Shown piece after piece: positions 10,401 through 25,400 of a DNA stretch of 64,000 nt; position 1 is the first letter of the stretch, and every line of letters begins with the position of its first letter. Source of the stretch: Spisula solida (lineage: Eukaryota; Mollusca; Bivalvia; Venerida; Mactridae); NCBI GenBank assembly GCA_947247005.1, contig OX365950.1, positions 52,552,761-52,616,760 of the forward strand. The letters run 5' to 3'. The notes beneath the pieces are model-generated. The model was not told the origin of the DNA, ran no database searches, and was given only the letters and a program-made list of their open reading frames with translations. The position numbers were made by a program, and so were the translations under genes.

Positions 10401-13400
10401 GAAGATAACTTCAACCAAGTTGAATATTTCTAAACAAATGTTTGTTTAGAGTTGGGCGAAAAATAAAATATTGTTTGTTTCCCCTTCCTGGCCAATTAGG
10501 GTAGAGGATAAAAAAATAGTTTGGGTAGGGTACGTACAGTAGGGAAACAAACATTATTTTATTTTTGGCCTTGCCTTAGTAAGATATTGAGTGTAACATG
10601 TACATATTGTGTTTACAGATGAGAAGATGAGTGTATTAGATGATTTATTTAGCTCACGACGAGAGGAACAGTATCGTACTGGAGCGACTGCACTCGAAGA
10701 TAGACTTCTCAAATTTCAAAGACAGTTAGAACAACGGTTTAAATCTGAAATGAAATTAGAGGTATTGTCTTATCATTACGTCGGTTGGGTCCAATGTGAC
10801 TGTTACTAAATACAATGTTTATAACTTTAATACTGCCTTAGAATATAACCTATATTTTCAGCCAATAAAAGGGCCAATCTGTGGCGGTTAAATGCAGAAT
10901 TTAATCATGAAAGTGGCTGAAAGCGCCAATCTGTGGCGTTTAATGCAGAATTTAATCATGAAAATTTTACTCTTAATAGACATGACGTCATGTGTTTGCA
11001 CGAATTTATATCGGCCAAGCAAATTCCCGATGTTACACTTAAGTTAGTTAGAACATATTAGGAGTCACTTCGATCACTTCCTTTTTAATCATCAAAAATT
11101 TACTTAGTATGTTCTAACTATTACTTAGAAATGGCACATTAATGGTTATGGTTGTACTCAGTGCAGCTCTATGATTGTACTCAGTGCAGCTCTATGATTG
11201 TACTCAGTGCAGCTCTATGATTGTACTCGGTGCAGCTCTATGATTGTACTCGGTGCAGCTCTATGATTGTATTTAAGAAGCACGTCTTGTTTACAGTAGT
11301 ATTTTGATGATATTGTATGTTTCCAGGTATCAAGAGTAAAAGAGGATGAAGTTGCTAGGATACGGTTGGAGGAAAAGGAGAATTTTCGACGAGAGATTGA
11401 TAAGGCCAGGAAAGAGGTGAGATATTATAGTATTTGTTTTGTTGTTATTAAAGTTCTAACATAAATTAAACTATAAACCAATTATTTTCGTGAATACTAA
11501 CTTTCGCGTTTTGCTGAGTGTCAGCATATGTGGTCAACAAATTTTGGCGTTTTTAAGCTTCCTGCCTTGCCCATAATAATGTTTTTAGCACTTTCGCGAC
11601 TTAAATTCGCGGAATTCTACCACTCGCGAACTCTGCAAAACTAAATCACGCAAAAAATATTCTTGGTTTACAGTGATAAGATTAGTTTGAACAAAACAGA
11701 TAATTAATTGTCGTAGTATGGGAGTAGAGAGTAAACTGTACTTTGAAATCTTTTTCTCATGAACACATAAGTACCAAAGTTTCCTGTTACATCTGTGGAA
11801 TTATTTCAGCACTTTGCACTCTGTATTGTATTAATCACCGTAGTAATCCTGATACACAGCTTCTCAGTTCCGTTGAAGAATTGTTCTGTTTTCATATGGC
11901 TCTGACGGAACTGAAAACCGATGTTATGCTAGGACGGAACTCAAATGTCATGAGTTCCGTGCAAGTGTTTTCAGTTCCATCAGAGCAATGTGAAAACAGT
12001 ACAATTCTGTGACGGAACTGAGAAGCTGGTTCTACATGACTATGAGGTCCCCGGTCAGTTTTATCCCCCCTCCAGTTTACCCCCTGGGGATAAAACGGGC
12101 CGGGTGAGTTTATCCCCGGGGGATAAAACTGACTTGGGGAGACATTGCCTGTTACACCGGTATATACTTATATAACCATTGAATAAAGTATCAAAATGTG
12201 TTTGGTAATTTTACAGTTGGAGCGTACATATCAGTCCAAATTTGATGCTCTGGTTGTTAGAGAAAGAAATGCTACAGAAAGACTGCAGAGGGAACAGGAG
12301 GTATGTTTGTTGCTAGGTTACACTTAATAAACATGTAGTCATCAACTTCCTTCACAACCCTTGTAATTGTACAAATGTACCTTACTGTAGTATGCTGTAG
12401 TAAGGACAAATGTGGTTAAAGTAATGTGGTCAAAAAATTAGATTCAGTGAAAAAATCTACTTACTCAACTGGTAAAAGAATTGTAACAATAGTTCTGAAT
12501 TTTGACATTAACGCAATCTGCAAGGCAGTCAATATCAGTGTAGAGGAATTCTTACAGTTAAATATGGCTGGAAATGTTGCAACGCACTCCCCCTCCCACA
12601 CCAAAATGTATCAATATTTGTATTCATTATATTATAGATGCAAGAAAAGGAGATATACAATCAGCGTCAGTCTATCCTAGAAGAGATAGAAGCAGTCAGA
12701 CAGAGGGAATCTTCTATCAAGAGAGAGATGGAGGTGTTCTCCAGGTATGTGTAAGGTCGTCATTGTAGGCCGATTCATCACAATTCCTTCTGATATCACA
12801 AACTGTTACATGACTTTCCCGAAGCTTCCCCTAGACCATGAGGAACCTGTTCCCGATGTCCTGATAGCTCATTAATTTCAATGGGGAGTACATCACCGAG
12901 GCAAAAAATGCTCAGTGGGAGCTGTGGATTATAATGAAAATTGGTTTGCCAATTGTGTTATCCACAGAAAATAAAGACGTTGTTATTAATATTATTTACA
13001 GTTGGAACCATGCAATGGGCCTTGTTTGAAAAACTAGTTTTTGTGGAATTCCCACGTTTCTCATTATTGTATATTTTTAGGGAAAAGAATTTAGGTAATG
13101 ATCGTACGAAGGCATTAGAACAAGACGTGAGGAGAAGAGAACAGGAAGTGAATAGGAAGGAGAGAGAATTTGATCAGAGATTACAGAATGAAATGACTAA
13201 GTAAGAAATTGACTGTTGGTTTTATTATTTCCATTTAATAGTGTGTCTCATTTTTAGCTAAATTTGAAGAAAAATAGTCAAGTTCCTGTCGTAACGGGAT
13301 CGTCTATGTGTTTATTGGTTAAGTTTATTGTCAGTCCTTTTCTTAAAGACTTTCATATGCATCCACTTGAAACTCAACATAGTTATTCACCATCACAAGG

Positions 13401-16400
13401 GGAGTCCATACTGACAAGACTGGTAATCATGTGACCTATATTTATGAGTTATCTGCCCTTGTTACTCTTAGTATTTTCACTTAGTGATGAGCAAGGTTAC
13501 TATCAAGTATGAGAAAGTCGAGCGTCCAGCACTCATAGGCAGTACTCTTGTTATACCCCCTGTAAAGAAAGTTGACTATAAGGGTATAAATAAGAGTGTC
13601 CATCTGTACTCAAAGTGGTCTGCTTACTCTCAGCTTATTGATCAGTTACATAAAACTGTTTGTAATGTGATGTTACAACATGAGATATTAAACATAAAAC
13701 TTTGTGTCCGTAAGTTTATACTCATCTATTAAAATTTGATAGCATAGTTTTTTTGATCATTCAATATTTTGATAGGAATTTGTTTATAAAATTATGCTTT
13801 TAGTACTTAAAAGGTAAAAATCTGTACACACATACAACATTATATAGTTTCTTGTCTTAACAGGTTTAAAGTTGAGTATCAGGCCAAGTTTCTAGAGAGG
13901 ACACAGAATATAGAAGTACGGGAGGCATCATTGAGAGGTAAGTTATTATTACATTAAACACAAATCTTCTAAAACCATATCTTGTTAACAGGTGTGATTC
14001 TTCCCACTTTGCGTCTAAAAATCTTTGAAACAAAAGGGTCCAGACTCAGTCTGATCTACTCAAAAATAATAAGGGGGTGAGGGTAGGGTATTGCCGCCTT
14101 TTTGCTCATAGAACAATCACGGGCATGTTTTGAAATAGGGTATTGGACAGAATAAAATGGCATAAGTCATCATGTTTTTGTGTCATGCATATCTCCCAAT
14201 AGTTATGAGAATTATTTGTAATATTAATCAGTGTGTTAGGTTGTGCATCTCATGTTTTATATCTGCTGTAATCAGATTCTGCTGAGTCATGGCCTTTTAT
14301 TGAAATTGTTGTTTTTGTGAAGTTTTCATAGTTCTTGTAGAGCCTAATGTCAAACTGTTTGAGAACAAACTATCATTTGTATCTAGCCATGTTATGTTGT
14401 ACATTAAAGAATGTCAGTGCTCAAGTTACAGTAGCATCTAATGAAGTGTTATAGATTTTAGATGATTGTTCAGTTGTAATAGCCGCATGCACATAAAGAA
14501 GGTGGCTGTGTACACAATGTGGTGTCCAAAAATATGGCTTTATCCATAATCATGTGTCTAACTTTGAGTTGCCTTGGTATTTTATTGAAGGGTAATTACA
14601 TATCAAAATGTGTGAATTTATTAATTTCTTGGAATTTTTACGTCTTTATATGGAATGCTATGAATGAGAAAATGAAAAGTAAGATAAGGTGACTGCTTGT
14701 GAGAGGGTCACATTAGAGAGCTTATCATGTTTATAGATTGAGAGTTTTTGGAGCAAAATGTCATTCTAATAATTCGTGCCAGTGTCATATACTTGTATGT
14801 TTTATACATGTATTACTAGGCAACAAGAATAGTTGTGGTTGTAACCCAACGGTATCATATCAACCCAATCATAGAGAATGTAACCCAATGTATCATAGAT
14901 CAGATGGGTATGACAGGAGGGAACCTGTATATTATAGTAGAGGTTATATTTCATATTGTATGTCACCTGTTTAGTTACTCACTTAAACATGCATGTATAT
15001 TCACAGTCAAACTTAATCACTTTGAAATATTTTCTGTGGTCAGGGTCTCTTTGATACAAAATTTCTTAGAGAAACTTGACAGCTGTAATGGACAGGGTTG
15101 ACAAGTTCTGAGACTACCAGTAGTTTACAGTCAGATTTCAAACCTTAGATCCAGTTTCTGAGACTACCAGTAGTTTACAGTCAGATTCCTAATATCAGAT
15201 CCTCTTTCTGAGTTACCAGTAGTTTACAGTCAGATTCCTAACCTCAGATCCTGTTTCTGAGACTACCAGTAGTTTACAGTCAGATTCCTAACCTCAGATC
15301 CTGTAGTTATCTTGAATGTTAATTTCTTCAAGTCAAATTACATCGGGTTAACAATAGTTAACAATAACAAGTTTTAATAAAGATCACTTCACAGTATAAA
15401 TGAGTATTACATAAAGGATATTTGTTGATTTGGTGTAAGATAGAATTTTATTTCACTGAATGATCAAAGAAATTGAAAACTTAATTTTCTGTGATCACGA
15501 GTGAAATAAAATTGATCTTGCACCAAAAATCAACAAATGTTCTGTTTGTTATTTGCCACAATTTCTCTTAAAATGGTACCGTAATTGGCTTAATTGGAAA
15601 AATCATGTTGAAATTGGAATGACTTTGCCATGACGTGAGAATTATGACGTAACACATCATTAGAACTTCGATGCCTCGAACAGTACTTGCCTCAAACACC
15701 CTAGATGCCTCGAACTGGTTCTTCGGTCCCGTCAAAATCCCTTCTTTATTCTTATGGTAAAACAATAGATGACTCGAACAGTATCTAGGTCGAACACTCG
15801 AACTGATTGGACGGTCCCTTGCTGTGATTTACCCGTAGATGAGTCGAATAATACAAGTTTTCGCACCTTTCATTGACTGTTGAAACCCATTGTTCGACCG
15901 CGGGTAGTCGGCGACAAGTTGTGATAATTACTGTACCAAACAATTGTTTGTGTTCGATTGCATTGTATTACGAGTTTTTAAACACTTATACATCCATTAA
16001 ATAGTTAATGAAACAACAATAAATCAGACTAAACTAATCATTTTTTTCAAAATATGTTTAAAGAATCTATTACATTATTATTTATTTTGTTTGTAGTCGA
16101 ACTTGACCTTGGACATGAGAATATTCTGTGACTCACTGCATTTTACTCGTATATAGAAATGCTATTTAACTAGAAACCTGTAACACATGTGTTTACTCGA
16201 AGAGCTTGTCCGAGATAAATCAGATTTCATGTCAATTTTATCAAACTATATTGTTTCATTATTGCTATGAATAATATTACAAAAATATGACACACCTATA
16301 TAAGTTAAATACCGGTACATTAATTATGCAATATACTCACACGATGTGTACGTGTACACATACCGACATTAGTTTGAACTTATACTCATGCATATTCTTG

Positions 16401-19400
16401 AATACCATAGATGCCTCGAACTTGTAGATGGCTCGAACTATTTCCCCGGTCCGAAGGTAGTTCGAGGCATAGAAGTTCTACTGTATTTTAAAGCCTGGCA
16501 CCGTTGACGTTACGTTTCTTTTTCTGTATGATACTGGAACCAGCTTCTAAACCAGTGAAAATAACAAAATGATTCTTTCACTGTTATTTTCAACAAATCT
16601 ATATAATCCATTGAGATCATATAATAAACTTTGTTATCACATTACTGTTACATAAGATTTACAGGTTACGATAATATTATCATAATTGTGTTGATTTGAT
16701 CACTGGGTATGCATGCTGAAGTTGCAATTGTTTCATGCTTTAACTGTAAGCATGTTCACATGGTCCAACCATTTCATTTTGTAATACTGTACTTATCACT
16801 TACTATTGTCTCCCATCTTTGATGAGTGGGTAAATTGCTTTGCACCTGTTGGTTGGTCTGTAGGTCGGTCGGTAGACCAAATGGTTTCCGTTCAATAACC
16901 CAAGAATGTTTCGTCCCCCTGGGATCTTCAAACTTTACAAGGAGGTTGACCAGCAACAGTAGATGACCCCTATTGATTTTGATGTCAGTAGGTCTAAGGT
17001 GAAGGTCACTGTGACCTTCACCATTTCTGACTATTGGCCGCCATGGGAACATACATGTTTTACTAACATCTTTTGTTAATATTTGAAGAACGTATTGCTG
17101 GACAAAATGTTATGAAACTCTCACTCATTGTATTTAAGATTTGTTTAATTTTTCATAGAAAAAGAAAGTGTTTACTGAACTTCAAGCAAACCTTCATAAA
17201 AACACTTTGTATACATTCATGTTATCAATGTAAATTGATCATAGTTCTGTTGTTATTTCCACTAGAATTTTACTGTATTGATATGACAATGTATCATATA
17301 CTCAGTGGTTCCACTAACTTCTGAATCTGAAGAGTCAATTTTGACACTTTTGACTAAATTTTACCAATTTATAGACAAAGTACCCAATATTTTAAGAGAA
17401 ATTGACCCTTCAAACCAAAATCTTGGGGGTCAAAGTGTGGCTTTTTGAAAATTTAAAGGATCAAACCCCCTACTCCAGGTAGGGAATGGAAGCAAATGGT
17501 ACCCCTGGTACTTGTATATCAATTGCTTTACATCAGACTGTGATTCTATATTTTAATTGAATTTGTTATACTTTACAGAAAATGAGAAACGTGTAACTGA
17601 AGATCAGACTAAAATAGACTCCATGAAAGAAGAGCTCCGTGATAAATCACATAGAGTTAATGAGTTAGAGGTGAGCATACTTTCACAGTTTGTGTTTTGA
17701 TGGACTGGTATTGTCTTTACTTTACAATTTGTATGTTGGTTTATCTGAGACCATGAGTAATTTCCCTATTACCTTAAAAATACTTATTCTTAGTATTTTG
17801 CCTGCATAGCATTTATGTTTCTTTGTACTTGTCTGGTGAATGTGATATGAACTTAAATCATGATCGAAATATAATTTTGATAGAGATCTTTGTTGGTCAA
17901 AATTTACACAAGAGGCAATTTTAATTAAAAAAAATGTCAGTTTTTCAAGTCGCTTAATTACTTACTAAACAACTTGACAATGTATGTATATATTTAATAT
18001 ATACCCATGTGAATATATACCCATACTCTATGTTTTGATGAGGTGATAAACATACTTATATATATTTCAGACATTATTACAAGAAGTTCGACACAAAGAA
18101 GTGGGAGCGACCAAACATAATGAATTCTTGAATGCTAAATTACGAGATGTGAGTTCATAATATATCTGTATACTCCTTCCTATAACTATATCACAGTATT
18201 TATTTACTACGGTCTATTGGAAACTCGAAATCTGGAACTATTCAGCTGAGTATTTTAATTGGGTAACAAACAATCGTTAGTCTAGCAACCTAGTTTCATT
18301 GTCAGTCTTCCACCTGCGCTGCTTGCTCAGTTAGATACTGGGTTGGGCAGGTTATGTTCTGTTGTCAACTGCTTTCATTAGTGCATGTAAGTTCTGGTTG
18401 ATTATTCATTCCAGGACAACCGGTTGGATCAACTGGCTGCTTTGTATGACTAAAATATTGTTGTAAAGTAACCGACGTTTGGAGGAATAGTTTTCTATAC
18501 TGACATAACTTTGTTAAAAAAATAAGAACAATACTATGCACGTTACAATATTATTCAAGCTGTTTGTATATTTTAGATGGCAGACTATGCTTCTATCAAG
18601 GATCAAAATATCACATTCCGAACAGAAATAGAGAATCTGAAAATGTAAGTTGTTGAATTATTATATTGTCAATCAATCTGTGCTTTCATATAATGTTTTG
18701 TTGTATTTTCTATAAGTAGTCTGTGTTAAGACTACACTTACCTCAGTATTGTAAAGCAGTGGCATAAAGGGATATAAGATATTCATTATGCCTTTTAAAG
18801 CAAAAAATTATAATTACCGTTATTTGTGGAAGATTTTATTTTGACGTCAAATTAATCCACAAAATCGTCAAACATTAGCCCCCTGCAAATGAAAATTGTA
18901 TAAGAGTATTTTTTTTATTACTTAGCAATATGTTTAATTCATGTGTTGTTGGGTTTTAGGAGAATGACAGAAATAATGCAGATGAATGAAAGGGAGAGAA
19001 TTCGTAAGTTGTCTTATAAAATGTTGTATATAGATTACCTCCCTTCAGGGGCTTATTTATGGGTTCAATCACAAAGCTTTTACCAATTTAGGTTTAAAAT
19101 ATCTATAATTTGAAGGCAATTTGACCCTTTATCTAATGGCGAAGAAGCACCAATACTAGAATGTCCAGTTAGTGAACTGAAGAATGATTTGAACGAGCAT
19201 TATTAAATGCTTTAACAAGTTCCTACTTACTATACAATTCAATGATAAAAGCAGCTACTACTTTGAATTAATTATATCACAGACATATTTCAGGAAACAT
19301 CATCCATTCTTCAGTGTGATTTATATATTAACATGTATACTAATCAACATTTAGATGTTACATGTGTATGTATATAGTTTAATAATAATACTGACATTTA

Positions 19401-22400
19401 TTATTTTCTGCTTTTAGTTGGCAAACCCATTTTCATTTATTTAGCAACATTGTTATCATTACTGTAGGTCAGGAAGATTTGTTGCGAGAGTTGAGAAGAC
19501 CGACAGCTATGCCGGAATATACAGATAGACATGATGATCATTCCGACAGGTCGTTGTACCATCGTCGTCGTGCTGCTCGACGTGATGATGATGTAGGTGC
19601 ACGTTTTACGCTTGTAACCCTTATAGTGATTTCAGGGATTCCATATGACCCCCCCCCCCTATAGTTGACTCATTGTATCCTGAAATGTTTTAAAAGCTGC
19701 ATGTTGAAACTTTATTATTTTGCCCGAGGAGTCTGATTTGTTCAAATTTTAAACATTATGGCTACCAATATAAATTATCAGAATTTTGTAAACAAAATGT
19801 CAAAAGAAATAAATAAAATTATTATGAAAAACCGGCACTGAACTGAGACTACTGGGGTTTGACTGTAATATATTGGAGACCTTTCCTATTTATCAAGTTG
19901 TTTTTTAATTATCTAATTAAAATTATTAATTAATAAATTATTAATTATTGTGTTTTGACAGTATGACAGATATGACAAGGATGATAGAATGGTACGTCAA
20001 TTTGAAGCTCAAACTCTACATATGAAGGAGATGGGACAGGAATTGGTGGACGTAAAACAGACTCTAGCATATACACAGAAAGGTACACACATTTGCTACG
20101 TTTTATCGACCTTTGCTTTTAATTTGCATTCAAAAAGTATAAATTGTCTTCAGCTACTGTTTGACCAGAATCAGTTTATACTTGACTTATACAGAAATAC
20201 ACCTTGTCATAAAAAGCAATTATTCATGGTACGTATACTCATAACCACATGACCATAGCCATTTGTCTGTATTTAACAGGTGTGTACTAGATAAAAAAAG
20301 TATGATTTGCAAGATTTGCTGTAATGATAGAAAGATGTTATACAAATTTATAGAATAGTTTGTGAAGGCAACTTGTAGCGAAGTTGTCAGTCGAACATTG
20401 TTAATGAAAAATATCAGCCATGTTTCAATGAAAATATATCAGCCATGTTTCAATGAAAATATATTAGCCATGCTTCAATGAAAATATATTAGCCATGCTT
20501 CAATGAAAATATATTAGCCATGTTTCAATGAAAATATATCAGCCATGATTCAATGAAAATATATTAGCCATGCTTCAATGAAAATATATTGGCCATGCTT
20601 CAATGAAAATATATTAGCCATGTTTCAATGAAAATATATTAGCCATGTTTCAATGAAAATATATCAGCCATGTTTCAATGAAAATATATTAGCCATGCTT
20701 CATTATTATGCGATCTTATTGTTTCAGCTCTTCACAATGAAGTATACAGAAAACCACAGGATGGGGATTCCTCAAGGTAAGGTTTATATGTCACAATAAT
20801 TTATTACCTTTGTGGTTCTAATGTTGTGGTAAATCTTATAGTACAGAGAATTTGACACGACCTTCTATTAGCATAATTTAAGAGCTGATAACTAGTCTTG
20901 TATGTATTCATAAGCATAAAGTACCACCAAGATGCTCGAAGTGTAATACCAACACAAATCTAAAGGACCGATATTTTACGATTTGTTCGCGGAAATTTAT
21001 ATATTTAATAAAAATGCAAGAACTTTGTGATATATACATGCCTAATGGTCAGAATCTTGTCAAATTTTCGTGCTATATATAAGGCTTATAAGGGTTAGTC
21101 GATGACTAGTTGGTCAATTGTCAGGATGATGTGACTGGGTTAAATCATTAACAAAAAAAGTGAATACTTGTTTGGTGCTTGTGCACGGTTTGCTCATTCC
21201 ATGAAAAGTGCTTAAGTTTGGTTTCAAACTTGAAAAAATGCCAAAATGGTACTAACTTGAATTTAACTAAAAAATCCTTGAAATTAGACAAACAGTCTTG
21301 AATATACATAAAAGTATATGGATGTTGTCAAAATGACACATTATCTGCATAAATAATGAAACAGAAACACTCTCTTCTTACAAATAAGAAGTATGTAAAT
21401 GTATGAGTGTGAGAATAAGACATTTATTGCTATAAGCATTAGCTGTGATGACAATAGTTTTCATATTTATACAGAACAGTCAAAATTGTACAATTTTACC
21501 TTGGTAAATGTTCGGGAAAAAATGCCCCAAAAATGCAAATTCTACCTTGAAAAAAAACCTTGAAAACTCCATGACTTTGTGTGTGAGAATAGTGTATGAA
21601 CCATGTTGTGTTGTGTACTGTATGTCACATAGAGCCAGCTTGTAGTGCCTGTGCATATGTATCAAAACTTTAAATGTTTAGTAACTCTTCTTGATTTCAG
21701 GATGGTTTCTTTTAATACATCACACAAATCTAGAAGTAGAGGTGGTGTTGATGTCGACAGCGATGTTGAGATTTCACACGGAGGTCGTCAGCGAAGTCGT
21801 AGAAGTAGAACGCCACCTGGTGTGGACAGGAATGATGTATATAACGATGTAGATTTAGATGATTACAGTGCACCAAAGTCGTCTATAGAATTTACAACCG
21901 ATGCCGAGGAATCGTCGAACCAATCTGCTGATATTATTGCTAACACAAAGTACCGATTGAAGAGCTTAGAAAAGGAGGCACAGGTAGGATTCATATACAT
22001 TATCATCTACTTGAAACTTACAAGATATACCTCCCTGGTGTTTGAAATGTCAACAAATTTGATAAACATCAATAGAAGATATTATTGTCATTTCTGAATA
22101 AAGCAATAGTACACCTATGTGACAAGAGTATTATCTTGAACCTGTTGTGCAAGTTACATAATTGAACATAGATAAACATAGATATTTTATTGTTTAAATA
22201 TTATAATACACAATATACAGGTATTGATTGTAAATTTTTATTTTTAGAATTTGGAGAGAGCGTATGTAGATTTTCACTATCAGTTAACCAATCCTGCCTC
22301 GGTGCCTGATCCTACCAGGTACTCATTCCGTAAATCACAGTCAGAAAGACCTGGTAAGTTCATTATATAACATTTGTTTTGTTAGATTTAACATGCTGTT

Positions 22401-25400
22401 TTCATGTGTGTTTTTGTTGTATGAACTTAGTTTGGAGCTGCTTTACCAGTATTTAATCAAACTAATTGTTTATTTTTAGTATTTGCGTTTAATGCAGTAT
22501 AGCAGTATAGAAAAAAGTATGCTACATGCTTTGTGTATAGCTAGAGTGCCAGTTTTCAGATTAAGATGTCCTAGTATTGAGCAATATGTTTGCAAGATAG
22601 CTCTGCCAATTGTTTATACAGTCTAGGTATTAGACCAAAGTTTGGTTGTAGTCATGGGAAGTTATTTGTATCTATTTCTTGCTCAACAGCCGATGTTACA
22701 TGAATATGTCTTAAACTAACAAATAGATATATGCATGTATCCAGTCTAATCTGTTAAGATAAAAGATACATTAAATGTGGCATTAAGATGCTTGGGTGTG
22801 TAATACAAACATAGCCAACTGTAATTAAGTAATATTGACTTATTTCGACAGGTGATTGTTTAATTAAGGTGATCACTAATACAGATTTAATTGTATACAG
22901 TAAAACTTCTATAATAATAACACTCTTAGGACCCTTGCAAACTGGTCTCACTATTGAGTTGGTCTTAATATTGAACTAAGATAAAGAGCTAAACAATTAA
23001 AATGAACCTTAAAACTGTGGTCTAAATTTTGAGTGATCTTATTGAAGTAGTGCATGGGTGAAAGTTTTCAGCAGCGTGCCTGAACTTTAGGTTTTTAAGA
23101 GTACCAAAAATGCTGTTTTTCTTTATTTTCTCTATTGAATTGTCGATTTCAGGTGTTTGAGAATTTCAAACTTTCACCCATGGTATTGTTTGGTGAGGTT
23201 TTACTGTATATCAATCAATTGTTTGATTGTTGTGTTTGTAGGTAGTTCAGGACATCACATGCCATCACCTACAGCTAGTCCTATAGCTAATGCTAGACCA
23301 TTATCATCAACACCTTATCATCAAGCTAAAACAGACGATGCTGATCTAAGTACAGGTATTCATACGTTCTACACTATCCCCCTAGGTCTACAATAGTTAT
23401 AACCATTACATGCTCTCTAGTCATAGACTTTCAACTTTACCTTAGACTTACATTCTAACATGCCCAACGGTTTCTTTGGACAGGAGATCAATGTCAAGCA
23501 AACCAACCGAGCTGAGCAAAAACATACGTCAGATAATTTCTGACCCTAATTGCACAGATAATCCGCTAAAATTTTCCATTTTGAAAAACATTTAAAGCGT
23601 TTTGAGAGTATGCCAAGAAATAAATTCTCTTAACGGTTGATTATAATTTTGGCATACAATATTAGAAGTTTGTAGGTCACAACAGTAAGTCCTTTGAAAA
23701 ACTGTGATAACATGACATCATACGCGGGTTATGACGCTCAGTGGACTGCCTGGCTTCATCTGTTGTTTGTACAATATACACAATTTGTCCATTTTTTGGA
23801 AATAGTAATGAAATTTTTTGATAGTATGTCAAGAAATAACTTCTAGACGTTAGTAATAATTTCGGAATGCAATAATTGATATCTGGTATGATGTAACCTG
23901 ATTATACCCAAATATTTATAAAATATTTGTATATAATTATTTACAGACAGTTTAACAGAACTGAAGGGATCATCATCGTACCCTAGGAAGAAACCTACAG
24001 GACAGGACAGTGTACCTAAGTTCAGTCTCTCTGACTTATCTGATGATGATCTGAAAACTGAAGGGTAAGCTTTAGTTTGTACTACAGCGTACTGTTTTAT
24101 CAAAGCACTTACGGAAATCGTAAACTTACGACAAAATTAAAATGCTTTATAATACTATTACAACTATAAATTGAAATAAATGGAGCTGCAATACTTACGA
24201 AGATTATAAATTAATGAACCAACAATATCTGTCCCCAATTTGCAATTTGATTTTATTCAACGAGTTTAATAAATCCAATGTGGAAAGTCACAAATGTAAT
24301 GTTCTTTTTATCATATGTTAGCCATTTCTAGCCGAAACATAAAAATAGGTACTTATTTTCACTATAATAAATGCGCAACTTTGACGACGTCGCCTATACT
24401 TTGAGTGACGTCACGTCAAAGCTTTATTACACTAGTGTATTATCAAAAATAAATAATGGCTTTATTACGCTGCCGCGATGTCAAACATATGATAATAATG
24501 AAGAATTTAAATCTAAACGTAAGTTTACATATAAATGTGCCGTTAAGTGATTTGATACAACAGTGCCCAGTGCCCAGGGTACTGTTTTATCAAAGCAATT
24601 ACGCTAGCATATCTCAAGTAGATCCAGAAGCTTCTTAAGTTGAAATCTCATCTCAAATTGAGATTTTGCTCAAGTCAGAGTCTGTGTGAGAGATAAATCT
24701 GAAGTTTAAGCTCTTGGATTGTTAGTGAAACAAGCTCAGAATGTTATTTCTGTCTTGTAATGCCTATTCTGAGTCCAGTGTCCCATGGAAATTAGCCCAA
24801 AAGCACATGACAATATTCGAGGTGAGCTTTGTCCAGATTGAGATGCTTCGGGAGATAGGGGCTAGGTATTAATACTAGACTAGATACCTTTATTTGTAGA
24901 CCTTACGGAAAATTGGTCTAGATCTAAAAATGTCATCCACAATAAATAAGGTTGATATAACTATTACTGTAAAATCACTTATATTCTTGGGTATTAAATT
25001 TCATGGATTTTGATAAAAATGCATTTTTGCTGGGTTGTAAATTCGTGGATTACAAAAACATGGAAGGGTAAACCCATGTTCTGTATTTGTGAGGTAGATT
25101 AATCGGTGGGATTTAGTGGTCGATTTTAACGACAGAAAATCAACGAAATTTCAACTTCCTCTAAAAGTTATGATTTTACTAGTATTATTACATGTTTTTG
25201 TAACTTGTAGTGGTGAACGTGTAGAGAGACCACGACCTATCACTGTGGATGACCTTGAGGCGCGACCTGGATCCCCTAGTATCATGGTCGTACAGGCAGA
25301 CCCTTCAAGTGATGGAGGAATCTCACCTAAAGAAAGTGGTATGTAGCATTTGTTGACGTTTAAATACACATCAAAGTCAATAATAACTCTGCTAATTGAT

